Both the position numbers and the translations under genes were made by a program. 47,305 nucleotides of DNA from Dehalococcoidia bacterium (GTDB lineage: Bacteria > Chloroflexota > Dehalococcoidia > SHYD01). The stretch covers positions 1-47,305 of the forward strand of contig SHYD01000011.1 in the NCBI GenBank assembly GCA_009692945.1, given 5' to 3'. Below are positions 19,694 through 28,777 of this stretch, one piece after another (position 1 is the first letter of the stretch; each line of letters opens with the position of its first letter). The notes under the pieces are model-generated. The model saw only the letters and a list, made by a program, of their open reading frames with translations. It ran no database searches and was not told the DNA's origin.

Positions 19694-21193
19694 TTGTCCC
19701 TGAGGCCAGCCATTCTTCTCGCCCTCATTCTGGTGCCGTTTGCCGCCGCCGGCCTGTTGTTGCTCGTGCCCGAGCGGCAGCAGCGAGGCATCCGCATCGT
19801 CGCAACCACAACCGCTGCGCTGCTGTTTCTGCACTCCCTCGCCGTCTTCTGCGGATACGACCCCGCTAGGGGCGGCTACCAATCCGAGGCCTCCTTCCCC
19901 TGGCTGCCACAGCTGGGAATCACACTGCACCTCGGGATCGACGGGATCGCCGCACCGATGGTCCTGCTGACGGGCATCGTCATCTTTTGCGGAACGCTGA
20001 TATCGCTCAAAATCACCAACCGGCTCAAGGACTACTTCATCCTGCTGTTCGTGTTGGTGGGGGGAGTCTACGGCGTTTTCGTTTCGTTGGACCTCTTCTT
20101 CTTCTTTTTCTTCTACGAAGTCGCCGTGCTCCCTATGTACCTGCTCATTGGGGTGTGGGGCAGCAGCAGCGACTTTGGCACGTTCCAGCGGACCAAGGAG
20201 TACGGGGCGCTGAAATTGATGCTGATGCTGGTGGCGGCCAGCGTGCCCATCTGGGTCGCTCTGATCGCCACCTTCGTTTCCAGCGGCGCCGGCACCTTTG
20301 ACCTGCCAACCCTCGAGCGGATCAACTTCCCGAGGGAGTTCCAACTGGCGGCCTTCCCGTTGTTGATGATCGGCTTCGGGGTGCTGGCTGGGCTTTGGCC
20401 GTTTCACACATGGTCACCGGACGGTCACGTGGCGGCGCCCACGGCGGTCAGCATGCTGCATGCCGGCGTCCTGATGAAGCTGGGCGCGTTCGGCATTCTG
20501 CGGGTGGCGATGCCGCTGTTTCCCCAGGGGGCCCAGGCATGGATGCCGGTGCTGCTGGTCCTCGCCACCGTCAACGTCCTCTACGGGGCCGTGTCTGCGC
20601 TGGGTCAGAAAGACCTGAAGTACGTAGTCGGCTACTCCAGCGTGAGCCACATGGGCTATGTGCTCATGGGGTTGGGGGCGCTCTCAACCATTGGAGTGAA
20701 CGGCGCGGTTTTGCAGATGTTCTCCCACGGCGTGATGACGGCCCTGATGTTCGCGCTGGTCGGGGTGGTGTACGACCAGGCGCACACCCGTGAGATCGCA
20801 ATCTTTGGGGGCCTGGCCAAGCAGACCCGGCTGGTGGCGGTGTTCTTCGCGATCGCCGGATTCACGTCGCTCGGGCTGCCGGGATTCAGCGGGTTCGTCG
20901 CCGAGTTCCTGGTGTTCGCCGGGCTGTTCCAGAACTATCCGTGGTTCGGCGCCCTGGCCGTGCTTGGCGCCGCGATCACCGCCGCCTACATCCTGCGGTT
21001 GATGGCGACGGTCTTTTTCGGGCCCTTGCAACAGCGGTGGGCAGGGCTGCACGACGCCAGCCGGGTTGAAACGGTGGCGCTGGCTGTGCTGGCGGCAGCG
21101 TTGGTGGCCGTGGGTGTGGCGCCCTCATTGCTGCTACCGGCCATCGATAGCGGCGTTGCGCCATTGATGGCCAGGGTGCTTCAGGGGGCGTGA
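19694..21193 (+). CDS. nuoM: NADH-quinone oxidoreductase subunit M
   Basis: NuoM is one of the antiporter-like, proton-pumping membrane subunits of complex I. The 499-aa product has about 14 hydrophobic segments. It contains the conserved Glu in FFYEVAVLPMYLLIG (helix 5) and the helix-7/8 region LWPFHTWSPDGHVAAPT … LMKLGAFG with its essential Lys. The start is a TTG with AGGTGG about 12 nt upstream; no ATG fits. It overlaps nuoN by one base. The other membrane subunits (A, H, J, K, L) are absent, so this organism's complex I genes are split. Confidence 0.95.
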   Translation: MSLRPAILLALILVPFAAAGLLLLVPERQQRGIRIVATTTAALLFLHSLAVFCGYDPARGGYQSEASFPWLPQLGITLHLGIDGIAAPMVLLTGIVIFCGTLISLKITNRLKDYFILLFVLVGGVYGVFVSLDLFFFFFFYEVAVLPMYLLIGVWGSSSDFGTFQRTKEYGALKLMLMLVAASVPIWVALIATFVSSGAGTFDLPTLERINFPREFQLAAFPLLMIGFGVLAGLWPFHTWSPDGHVAAPTAVSMLHAGVLMKLGAFGILRVAMPLFPQGAQAWMPVLLVLATVNVLYGAVSALGQKDLKYVVGYSSVSHMGYVLMGLGALSTIGVNGAVLQMFSHGVMTALMFALVGVVYDQAHTREIAIFGGLAKQTRLVAVFFAIAGFTSLGLPGFSGFVAEFLVFAGLFQNYPWFGALAVLGAAITAAYILRLMATVFFGPLQQRWAGLHDASRVETVALAVLAAALVAVGVAPSLLLPAIDSGVAPLMARVLQGA

Positions 21194-22614
21194 TGGACCT
21201 GGGCCTCGTTGTCCCCGAACTGCTCTTGACCGCCTTCGTATTCGTCATTTTCACGGTGGACCTGTTGAGCTCCCGGAAGCGGGTGCTGGGGTACCTGAGC
21301 GCGGTGCTCTTGGTGGTCCTGCTGGTCGTGACCGTCCTGCAAACCGGAACCGGGGATCTCTCGGGTGGGCTGTACCTGGTGGACACTTACACCCATTTCT
21401 TCCGGGTGTTCTTCCCTGCCACCACGCTCTTCGTTGTGCTGTTCTCCATCGATTACGTGGCCAAGCGACTGCGCTATCCCGGTGAGTACTACAGCCTGCT
21501 GCTCATGGCGACGCTTGGCATGGTCCTGATGGCTGGGGCCGGGGAACTGATCACCGCCTACGTATCGCTGGAACTGGTGAACTTCTGCTTGTACGTCCTG
21601 GCGGCCTACGCGAAGTTCGACACCAAGTCCAACGAGGCGGGGGTCAAGTACATCATTCTGAGCGTGGCGGCCTCGGCGCTGCTGCTGCTCGGGATCGGCT
21701 ACCTCTATGGCGTGACGGGCAGCACCACATTCCGTGAGATTGCGGCAGCATTGGCGCAACAGGGCAGCTCTGCGGGGGTGCTGGCGGGCTTGGTGCTCAT
21801 TGTCGCCGGACTGGGCTTCAAGGTGGCCGCCGTGCCGTTCCACATGTGGACGCCGGACGTGTACGAGGGCGCCCCCACGCCGGTAACGGCGTTCATCTCG
21901 ATTGCGTCGAAAGCCGCCGGGTTTGTGCTCCTGATCCGGCTGTTCTCGCTGGGGCTGATGCCGGCCATCGACTCGTGGGGCCCGCTCCTGCAATTGCTGG
22001 CGGCTGCCACCATGACGGTGGGCAACCTGCTGGCGATCCAGCAGCGGAACATCCGGCGGCTGCTGGCCTATTCCAGCATCGGCCAGGCGGGCTACCTCCT
22101 CATGGGTGCGGCCTTTTTGTCGGAGTCCACGGTGAACGGGATACTGCTGCACATGACGGGCTATACGGTCACCGGCCTCGCGGTCTTCCTCTGCGTAACG
22201 GTCTACCAGAACCTGACCGGCGCGGAAGACCTGGAAGGGTACGCAGGGATGGCCCAGCGGTCGCCGCTACTGGCGCTGGGTATGACCATGGCTCTGTTCT
22301 CCCTGGCGGGCCTGCCGCTGTTCGCCGGATTCACCACCAAGTTCTACCTGTTCACCGCGGTGGCGGGCCATGGCGGGCTTGGGTTGGTGGCGCTGGCGGT
22401 GGTGAACAGCCTGGTCTCGCTCTACTACTACCTGCGGGTGGTGCGGCAGATATATATCGCCGAACCGGCCGCAACGGGGAGGCTGGAGGTGCCCCGCATC
22501 TTGGGGACCGCCCTGGTGGTGCTCCTGGTGTTGGTGGCGCTGGCCGGCGTCTACCCATACCCCTTGGCCGCCATCATCAGTGTCGCGGTGCTGCCCCTGG
22601 GACTCCCCGGATAA
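21193..22614 (+). CDS. nuoN: NADH-quinone oxidoreductase subunit N
   Basis: NuoN is the third antiporter-like pumping subunit of complex I, next to NuoM. About 473 aa with some 14 hydrophobic segments, the conserved Glu in AYVSLELVNFCLYVLAAY, and KVAAVPFHMWTPDVYEGAPTPV, the family's signature. The ATG shares one base with the nuoM stop; a GTG three bases earlier is possible. A type B repeat follows the stop, and the next gene converges. Confidence 0.95.
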   Translation: MDLGLVVPELLLTAFVFVIFTVDLLSSRKRVLGYLSAVLLVVLLVVTVLQTGTGDLSGGLYLVDTYTHFFRVFFPATTLFVVLFSIDYVAKRLRYPGEYYSLLLMATLGMVLMAGAGELITAYVSLELVNFCLYVLAAYAKFDTKSNEAGVKYIILSVAASALLLLGIGYLYGVTGSTTFREIAAALAQQGSSAGVLAGLVLIVAGLGFKVAAVPFHMWTPDVYEGAPTPVTAFISIASKAAGFVLLIRLFSLGLMPAIDSWGPLLQLLAAATMTVGNLLAIQQRNIRRLLAYSSIGQAGYLLMGAAFLSESTVNGILLHMTGYTVTGLAVFLCVTVYQNLTGAEDLEGYAGMAQRSPLLALGMTMALFSLAGLPLFAGFTTKFYLFTAVAGHGGLGLVALAVVNSLVSLYYYLRVVRQIYIAEPAATGRLEVPRILGTALVVLLVLVALAGVYPYPLAAIISVAVLPLGLPG

Positions 22615-22633
22615 GTCGAGCCGGGCCGCTTCT

Positions 22634-22818
22634 GTAACGACTCAGTCTTCGGGGGACGAGCTATCCCTCGCAATGCGGTCGGAGGCGCTCTCCTGCCCCA
22701 CCCCCAGAGAGAAGGGAAGAATTTATTCTTGGGGGCACCCCAAATCCCCCGGCAGGATGGCTTCGCCCCCTGCACGCCTGCTCCCAAGGTTGCTGACCCC
22801 CCAAGTCTGCGCTCTTAC
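22634..22818 (-). mobile_element. MITE type B, copy 1
   Basis: A 185-bp element in the convergent gap after nuoN. One end is GTAACGACTCAGTCTTCGG (22634) and the other, inverted, is GTAAGAGCGCAG (22818). Read on the minus strand, the core repeats the pattern of the other elements: a GC-rich imperfect hairpin, TGGGGTGCCCCA, an AT-rich stretch, a pyrimidine run, and CTGGGGGTGGGG. It matches the second B copy (33963) in order and total length. The 10 bp GTCGAGCCGG at 22615-22624 also occur next to that copy, so the unit may extend further. Confidence 0.7.
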
Positions 22819-22855
22819 GTCGCATCGGGCCGGTGCTGCGATCCCGGCGTCACCC

Positions 22856-23455
22856 CTACCCCTCGCTGGCGTTCAATTCTGAGCGGAGTTGGCGGTTCAG
22901 GATTCCCAGCAGGAGTTCGAAGTGGGGAAAGGTGTACCACACCACTGCGAGTCCAAAGAAGCTGCCCGTCAGCAGCCTCAGTTCCCAGGTGCTCTCCCGC
23001 CATCCGAACAACTGGGTGAAGCCGTCGGCCGCCATCGGCAGGCTGTAGGCCGCCGCGAGCCAGGCCGGCAGGCACTTCATCCTCCGCCGGAATGGGATGT
23101 AGAGCAGGCCGAAGGCGAGGAAGGCGCCGTGGATCGCGGACATCCGGTGGCAAAGGGCCATCTGCTCGCCGAATAGGGAGAACGAGCGGGACGGCATCTG
23201 GTGGCAGGTGAAGCCGTAGACGCCGTAGATGATATCCGCCGGGAGTTCCAGGCCAGCAGCCCGCAGCAACGGGACCCCCAGGGTGGGCAGGGCGAACACA
23301 ATCGCGGCCACGGTGTTAACGATCAGCAACCAGTGGTCCGTGCCGAACCGGAATGCGCGGAGGATTCCACGTTGCAGCATCCGGTTGAACGCCTGCCGCC
23401 GTGGGGATATTCCCTCGTACGATGCACGGTGCCCGGACGTCGGGTTGAGCGCCAT
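22856..23455 (-). CDS. DUF2085 membrane protein
   Basis: A 199-aa protein with four to five membrane helices and the DUF2085 signature: a CHQMPSRSFSLFGEQMALCHRM stretch (split here by its two Cys-His pairs) near residues 84-105. The conserved Cys and His could bind metal or heme, but the family's function is unknown. It is the last gene of the eight-gene operon, and its ATG overlaps the stop of the glutaredoxin-like gene (ATGA). Confidence 0.8.
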   Translation of the reverse strand: MALNPTSGHRASYEGISPRRQAFNRMLQRGILRAFRFGTDHWLLIVNTVAAIVFALPTLGVPLLRAAGLELPADIIYGVYGFTCHQMPSRSFSLFGEQMALCHRMSAIHGAFLAFGLLYIPFRRRMKCLPAWLAAAYSLPMAADGFTQLFGWRESTWELRLLTGSFFGLAVVWYTFPHFELLLGILNRQLRSELNASEG

Positions 23456-23715
23456 CAGGAACCCAGGGCGGCGAGCCGGGTTGTGAGGATCGTGCGGGCC
23501 ATGTTCTCCCCGATGGGAGCCGAGAGCACTTCATCTCCATTCAGCTCCACCACCGGGATCGATTCCTTGTAGCGGGCGTAAGTCGCGAGATCGGCGGTGA
23601 TATCGACGGTATGCAGGTCGAACTGCAGGTCCTGCTGAAGGCGCAGCAGCAGGGCCGCCGCGTCCTCGCACAGATGGCAGCCGGACTTCTTATAAAGCGT
23701 GACGTTGCGTTCCAT
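23455..23715 (-). CDS. Glutaredoxin-like protein (DUF836 type)
   Basis: An 86-aa thioredoxin-fold protein with the redox pair Cys13/Cys16 in KKSGCHLCEDA, the cis-Pro segment ESIPVVELNG (about 52-61) and no signal sequence, so it is cytoplasmic. These small proteins carry out dithiol-disulfide exchange. It lies 10 nt after resB and overlaps the DUF2085 gene. Placement with ResA/ResB suggests a role in thiol redox control of the same system, which is inference. Confidence 0.82.
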   Translation of the reverse strand: MERNVTLYKKSGCHLCEDAAALLLRLQQDLQFDLHTVDITADLATYARYKESIPVVELNGDEVLSAPIGENMARTILTTRLAALGS

Positions 23716-23725
23716 CAGTTCGTCG

Positions 23726-25195
23726 TTACCGGCCCGCAGCCGTCCCTGCCAGTTCGGGTGCGGCGGCGGGCGGTCCGCTCGCAGGAGACGCCGGCCGGGC
23801 CACGCGGCTCACCAACTCGCTGATCTCATGGTCAAGGTCGACAAAGTGGTCGGCCATCCCGGCCAGGCGGACGCGGCCGTCAGTGATCTGCAGCCACAGC
23901 CGGCGGCGGGCCAGCCAGAAGGTGAGGCAGACCACTGGAACGAACAGGCAGGCCGCGAGCCAGATGAACTGAGCGCCAGGGTCTTTGCGAGCCACCACCC
24001 CGGTGAAGAACTTGGTGCCATCAAAGGTGAAGGTGAGGCCCTGTTCGGTGCGGGTCTCGCCGGGGGCAAGCCTCACCACGAAGTCCGGTTGGGCGGCGGC
24101 GCCGCCCTCACCCCTGAACCCCATCACCGCCAGCTTGGCCTCCTGCCCGCCGCGGATGAAGGTGCCCCCCACCACGTTGCTGGTGGTGTTCCCTTCGGCC
24201 AGTGCGACCACGGCGTTGATGTTGGTGGTTGGAATCGACACGGTTTCGTAGGGAACCGTGCCAAAAGCCTGGCTCAGTACCAAGGTCTCCGAAAAGAGCA
24301 TCTGGCCGGTCTGGTCGTTCTTGATCCGCACCTGGACCGTGGGCCCGAAGGAGTTTTGATGAAACCGGAACCCGTCGAAGTCGAGTGGCGTGTTGACCCG
24401 GATCCGGCCGCGTGTCGCTTCCTTGCCGCCCTTATAGATGATGAGGTCGCTGTAGTAGTCCTTGGGGCGCCCGTCCTCGTAGTACTCCACCGTAAAGTTC
24501 TCGTTGAGCACCTGCATCTGGTCGGGATGGTAGACCGGATAGATGGGCTGCGACATGCCGTCCGGTATCACCATGAACTTCTGGTACCCCGCCAGGTTCG
24601 TCATCAGCCCACCGAACAGAAACATCAACAGGCCCAGGTGCGATACGAACGTCAGGTACTTAACCCATCCGTATTTGTCCCCATAGACGTGGATCTTGCC
24701 CGGTGCCCGGGTCAAGGTGAGGCGGTATCCCTGACGCCTGAGCGTCTTCGCCAGGCCCTCAACGTCGCCCGCCAAGTCGAACTCCGCCCGGTACTTGGCG
24801 GACCGCAGAAACCCCTCGTTGGCCACCGGCTTGGCTTTGACGGTGGTCTGGTAGATCGCCGGGAACCGGTTTAGCGTGCAGACGGTGATCGCCACAAAGA
24901 GCAGGGTGAGCAGCGACCGGAACCAGACGGCGTGGAATACGTCGAACAGACCGAGCAGGAAAAAGAGGTTGGTGAACACGCCGTAGCGGGGCCGCGCTTC
25001 CACTTCGATCCAGTTGGCATAGTCCTGGGTGAACACCGCGGTCTCCTGGGGCACCTGCGAGATGATGACCCCAAGAAAGAACCCTCCTGCCAACAGGAGG
25101 ATAAGGATGAGGGCGAACCGGACGGAGCAGAAGAGGCGCCAGAAGTACCGGACCACCGGCACCCGTGTGGGCAGCCGGGTGAAATGGATATTCAT
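23726..25195 (-). CDS. resB: Cytochrome c biogenesis protein ResB/Ccs1
   Basis: ResB, with CcsA/ResC, delivers heme to apocytochrome c in system II. The 489-aa product has the family's membrane layout: helices near residues 18-40 (FALILILLLAGGFFLGVII), about 70-95 and 160-185, a long extracytoplasmic beta-rich domain (about 185-425, including FRFHQNSFGPTVQVRI), and a last helix near 430-450 (WLAACLFVPVVCLTFWLA). The ATG at 25195 is chosen; a GTG at 25210 overlaps the resA stop. No CcsA/ResC is encoded in the window. Confidence 0.9.
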   Translation of the reverse strand: MNIHFTRLPTRVPVVRYFWRLFCSVRFALILILLLAGGFFLGVIISQVPQETAVFTQDYANWIEVEARPRYGVFTNLFFLLGLFDVFHAVWFRSLLTLLFVAITVCTLNRFPAIYQTTVKAKPVANEGFLRSAKYRAEFDLAGDVEGLAKTLRRQGYRLTLTRAPGKIHVYGDKYGWVKYLTFVSHLGLLMFLFGGLMTNLAGYQKFMVIPDGMSQPIYPVYHPDQMQVLNENFTVEYYEDGRPKDYYSDLIIYKGGKEATRGRIRVNTPLDFDGFRFHQNSFGPTVQVRIKNDQTGQMLFSETLVLSQAFGTVPYETVSIPTTNINAVVALAEGNTTSNVVGGTFIRGGQEAKLAVMGFRGEGGAAAQPDFVVRLAPGETRTEQGLTFTFDGTKFFTGVVARKDPGAQFIWLAACLFVPVVCLTFWLARRRLWLQITDGRVRLAGMADHFVDLDHEISELVSRVARPASPASGPPAAAPELAGTAAGR

Positions 25196-25206
25196 CACGG
25201 ACGGGG

Positions 25207-25842
25207 TCACCGCTGGATCTGCTCCTGGACCTGCTGCAACCGGCGCCGCATCGCGGACTCATTGAGGGCGCCGATGTTGAAGGAGGCGATCCGCCCCTGG
25301 GGATCGATGAAAAAGCTGCTGGGCAGCGACTGCACGCCGAAGGCCTGGCTCACATCACCCCTCGTATCCAGCAGGATCGGGAAGGTCAGCCCGAATTGCT
25401 TGGCGAAACTGGCGATGGGGTCCGGCGCCTCCTGGAGGTCGACGGCGAGCACCACCAGATCGTCGGGATGGTCCTGCGCCAGCCGCTGCATGTCCGGCAT
25501 TTCGCTGCGGCAGGGCGGGCACCAGGTTGCCCAGAAGTTCACCAGTACGGTCTTGCCGCGGTAATCGCTCAGCGAAACGGGCTTGCCTTCCAGGGATTGA
25601 AGCGTGAATTCGGGGGCGGGCATACCCGCAGTGAATTTATAAGGACTGGTAACCCCAGTTGACGGGGTTGCCCCCACGCCCTGCCCCAACAGGATGCCTC
25701 CCGCGGCAGTCACGGCAACGAGGGCAAGGAGCACCGGCAGTAATCGAAGGATGAGCGGGGGGCCGCCCCGTACCGGTGGCACCGTTGGGACGGCGCCGGT
25801 AGGTTCAGGGCTGGTGGTCTCTTGGGGTAGATCGGTGGTCAT
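25207..25842 (-). CDS. Membrane-anchored thiol-disulfide oxidoreductase ResA/TlpA
   Basis: A 211-aa protein with a Pro-rich cytoplasmic N-terminus, one membrane anchor (about 32-52, LRLLPVLLALVAVTAAGGILL) and an outside thioredoxin-like domain with the active site WCPPC (Cys108, Cys111). ResA-type proteins reduce the CXXCH cysteines of apocytochrome c before heme attachment. Adjacency to resB supports that job. The ATG at 25842 is preceded by GGAGA. It is 22 nt downstream of the DUF4340 gene. Confidence 0.9.
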   Translation of the reverse strand: MTTDLPQETTSPEPTGAVPTVPPVRGGPPLILRLLPVLLALVAVTAAGGILLGQGVGATPSTGVTSPYKFTAGMPAPEFTLQSLEGKPVSLSDYRGKTVLVNFWATWCPPCRSEMPDMQRLAQDHPDDLVVLAVDLQEAPDPIASFAKQFGLTFPILLDTRGDVSQAFGVQSLPSSFFIDPQGRIASFNIGALNESAMRRRLQQVQEQIQR

Positions 25843-25864
25843 CACGTTCTCCGATCCGTCGCCG

Positions 25865-26419
25865 TCACGAGTTGCCGCCGGTAGCTTTCTTCACCGGCGG
25901 TTCGGTGACAAACCGGACGATTTCGTTACCCCAAGTGAAGTCAACCAGGTAGATCGTAGCTGAATCATCGCTCTTTGTATAGTAGTTCCGCCCATCCGGG
26001 GTCTGGTCGCCGAGCAGGACGCGGTGGGAGGAGCCGTCCTTCAGTTTGATCCGGATGTCGGCGATGGGCCGGTTGAAACCATAGTCCGCCAACTGCGCCT
26101 CTGATGGGGCGGACCGGAACAGCACTCGATTGGCGCCGGGGCCGCTGAGCAACAGCCGGATACCATTCATGCGCCCTCCATCGACCTCTCCGAGCGCGGC
26201 GTCGGCGAAGTTCCAGACCGAGTTGGCTTCATCCCACACCACGCGCAGCGCAGCGTTCGGTCGTCGGACATCGATGTCGACGATGTTCTCCATCGCGAAG
26301 GTGTAGACAAAGGGCCGGGTTGGGGCAGCGGGCGGCGGCTTGTTGAACACAGTGTTGCAACCGAACACCGCCAGCACCACCAGCACCGTTACCAGAAGAC
26401 CCGTCGTTTTGAAGCTCAT
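25865..26419 (-). CDS. DUF4340 lipoprotein, Gld-transporter associated
   Basis: A 184-aa protein with a lipoprotein-like signal (about 1-20, ending FGC at Cys21) and a DUF4340 domain with repeated beta hairpins (for example DYGFNRPIADIRIKLKDGSSHRVLLGDQ). DUF4340 proteins are commonly encoded with GldG-type proteins, and a substrate- or complex-related role outside the membrane is inferred. The lipobox is weak at position -2 (Phe). It is 19 nt after gldG and 22 nt before resA. Confidence 0.8.
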   Translation of the reverse strand: MSFKTTGLLVTVLVVLAVFGCNTVFNKPPPAAPTRPFVYTFAMENIVDIDVRRPNAALRVVWDEANSVWNFADAALGEVDGGRMNGIRLLLSGPGANRVLFRSAPSEAQLADYGFNRPIADIRIKLKDGSSHRVLLGDQTPDGRNYYTKSDDSATIYLVDFTWGNEIVRFVTEPPVKKATGGNS

Positions 26420-26438
26420 GCCTGGGCCACGGGAGAAC

Positions 26439-28058
26439 TCAACGCCGGCGCCACCATACGATGCCGCCTGCCAACAGCACGGCGAGGGGCCAAAGCGCGG
26501 CAGAGGAGTAGAGGATGAAGTCGAAGGTGCGGCGGGTGATATCGAGGCGCCGGAACTCGGGCGGCTTGGGCCGGATCGAGATGAGGGCCTCCTGAGCTGT
26601 CAGCCAATTGACCGAGTTGAGCAGCAGGTCACCATTGCTCAACGAGTAGAAGAAATTATTGGTAGCAAAATCTGAGTCGGCGAACACCACCAAGCGGGTC
26701 GGGTTCTGCTCGGGCTGATTGGCGGGGAGCGGTTGCCCCGGTTGCGGCGGAGCGGGTTTCACCGGGCGCTGTCCAACGGGTTTGTTCGCTTCGACGGTGA
26801 GACCCAGCAGGAAAGGCCCAACGAGGTCAACGTTCGGGGTGAAGTCGATCTTTTGTGGGTCAGTTTCGAGAAAGCTCCGGTCGGTGGTGGTGGCCAGCGG
26901 CGTCACTGCGACGTGGTCGCGGTCGTCCTCGGGAACATTTGGGGTCAATCCAGCCGCGCCAGGGAAAAACGACGCCTGCAGGTCTTTGGTAACCTGTCCG
27001 AACGTGTACTGACCGCCGCGGGCCAGCGGCACCGAGAGGTCGGGGTTCACGTACGATTGGGTATCCACAACCAACCCGTCCCTCACTTCGACCCCCCACT
27101 TGAGCAGGAGGCGCCGGAGTTCGGGGGATGGGTTTGGGTCAACCAGCACGAGCGCCTTGCCCCCTCCCTCCAGGTAGCGATCCACCAATTGGATCTCGGG
27201 TTCGAGGAAGGGCCGCTTGGGGCCGGCGACCACGAGTACCGACACATCGGACGGAAGCGCTGCGACCGTGCTGAGGTTGATCGATTGGACCTGGTAGTTG
27301 TCGGCTATCAGCCCATCACGCACATGGCTGAAGGACTGGCTGTCGGCCGCGTCGATCGCACGCTCCCCATGGCCCTCGACAAAATAGATCTTCTTCTGCT
27401 CCTTGCCGGTCACATTCAGGATCGCTCCGGTGAAGTCCTGTTCGCTGAGGCCAAACACCTGTTTTCGCCGGGAACCGGCCTCGAACACCAGGGCGCCGTA
27501 ATCCTTGATCTCGTACTGGCGGGCGATACCGGGCTTCTCGTCGGGATCGATGAACTCAAAGGAGAGGTTACCGGTTTGGAACCGGTATTCCGTCAACCGG
27601 TTGCCCGCCTCTTCCTGTCCAGCTTGGGCGGTGGGCTCCTTGTTGAAAAAGCCTGTCACTTTCACCGGTTGGCTGAGGTCCTTGAGCACCGCGATGGTCT
27701 GCCGCGAAAGAGTGTATTGTCCGCCGGCGGTCACATCGGTCCGCAGGTGGGTCTGCGCAGCGAGTGCGTTCAGCACTCCCAGGATACCGAGGAACGCCAA
27801 TGCCATGACGATGGCGTTGGCGCCATAGCGGGTTTGACGAGCCATCACTCCGGCCCGGACCTCGGTGAAGGCGCCGATGACGTACAGCGCAAACAGTGTC
27901 GCGGCGATGACCACCAACCCGGTGACCGCTCTGCCCAAGCCCGGCGCCAGTACCGACGTGAGCCCGGCAAGCGCGAGCGACGCCACCGCGGCAATACCGA
28001 GGAGTAAGGAATAACGGCCGAGCGCGGAGCGGATTGCCAAGACCGAAGCGGACTTCAA
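26439..28058 (-). CDS. GldG-like ABC transporter auxiliary membrane protein
   Basis: About 539 aa. The N-terminal 90 residues form three membrane helices, then a large extracytoplasmic GldG domain with YTLSRQTIAVLKDLSQPVKVTGFF, a GATase-like segment (VSVLVVAGPKRPF) and a C-terminal helix (ILYSSAALWPLAVLLAGGIVWW). Between the two a low-complexity Pro/Gln region occurs near 440-460. In Bacteroidetes GldG works with GldA and GldF in gliding and secretion; in other phyla the role is unknown. I place the start at a TTG (28058) with GAGGTG 9 nt upstream; GTG at 28070 is the alternative. Confidence 0.8.
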   Translation of the reverse strand: MKSASVLAIRSALGRYSLLLGIAAVASLALAGLTSVLAPGLGRAVTGLVVIAATLFALYVIGAFTEVRAGVMARQTRYGANAIVMALAFLGILGVLNALAAQTHLRTDVTAGGQYTLSRQTIAVLKDLSQPVKVTGFFNKEPTAQAGQEEAGNRLTEYRFQTGNLSFEFIDPDEKPGIARQYEIKDYGALVFEAGSRRKQVFGLSEQDFTGAILNVTGKEQKKIYFVEGHGERAIDAADSQSFSHVRDGLIADNYQVQSINLSTVAALPSDVSVLVVAGPKRPFLEPEIQLVDRYLEGGGKALVLVDPNPSPELRRLLLKWGVEVRDGLVVDTQSYVNPDLSVPLARGGQYTFGQVTKDLQASFFPGAAGLTPNVPEDDRDHVAVTPLATTTDRSFLETDPQKIDFTPNVDLVGPFLLGLTVEANKPVGQRPVKPAPPQPGQPLPANQPEQNPTRLVVFADSDFATNNFFYSLSNGDLLLNSVNWLTAQEALISIRPKPPEFRRLDITRRTFDFILYSSAALWPLAVLLAGGIVWWRRR

Positions 28059-28060
28059 GA

Positions 28061-28777
28061 CTAGCGCCACCTCTTGGTTTCGATCGAGCGAACCGTGAGG
28101 AACAGGGCGGCGATGATAAAGCTGAGCAGGTAGACCAGCGCCCGCGCATCCACCACGCCCCGGACCAACTCGCCGTAATGGGTGCTCAGCGTCAGGTATT
28201 GCAGAAGATCCCGGGCGCCGGGCACTTCCTGGAGCATGGACCCCGCGGTTCCGGCGAGCCAGAACAGCAGCGAAAACCCCAGAGCGATCACGGCCGCGAC
28301 GATCTGGTTGCTGGTCATCGACGAGGCGAATAACCCGACTGCCGCGAAGCACGCCCCCAGCAGGAATATCCCGAGGTATCCGGTGAGCACCGGTCCGGGG
28401 TCGGGGTCGCCGAACAAAAAGAGGACAAGCGGGAAATAGAGCGTCAGCGCCAGCATCGACCCCACCATGGCCAGGGCGCCGATGTACTTCCCTATCACCA
28501 CTTCCTCGTCCCGCACCGGTGCGGTCAACAACAGTTCGAGGCTCCCCAGCTTCTGCTCTTCGGCGAGCAGCCGCATCGTGAGCAGCGGGCAGAGCAATAA
28601 CAGCAGAAAGCTGGCGGGCCCAAAGAAACCCTGTAGGCGGGCCAGTTGCAACACCGCCAGGTCTTGGACGAAGAAGAACCCGGTGGCGGCCAGGAAGATA
28701 GCGGCCACCACGTACGCCATGGGCGAGGAGAAGTAGGTGCGGACCTCCTTGCCTCCGATGGCCAGGGCGTTACGCAT
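28061..28777 (-). CDS. ABC-2 type transporter permease, GldF-like
   Basis: A 238-aa protein with six membrane helices and the ABC-2 permease layout: an N-terminal cytoplasmic helix (IGGKEVRTYFSSPMAYVV), the coupling region MRLLAEEQKLGSLELLLTAPV (about 68-88) that contacts the ATPase, and GKYIGALAM. It is the membrane channel partner of the ATPase encoded just upstream, whose stop overlaps this gene by 8 nt. The GldF assignment rests on the adjacent GldG and GldA. Confidence 0.88.
   Translation of the reverse strand: MRNALAIGGKEVRTYFSSPMAYVVAAIFLAATGFFFVQDLAVLQLARLQGFFGPASFLLLLLCPLLTMRLLAEEQKLGSLELLLTAPVRDEEVVIGKYIGALAMVGSMLALTLYFPLVLFLFGDPDPGPVLTGYLGIFLLGACFAAVGLFASSMTSNQIVAAVIALGFSLLFWLAGTAGSMLQEVPGARDLLQYLTLSTHYGELVRGVVDARALVYLLSFIIAALFLTVRSIETKRWR

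Noticed and set aside
28059..28352. An N-terminal extension of the GldG-like protein
   Set aside because: It overlaps the GldF-like gene in another frame and has an Arg-rich, non-membrane composition. A TTG with a good ribosome binding site lies at 28058.
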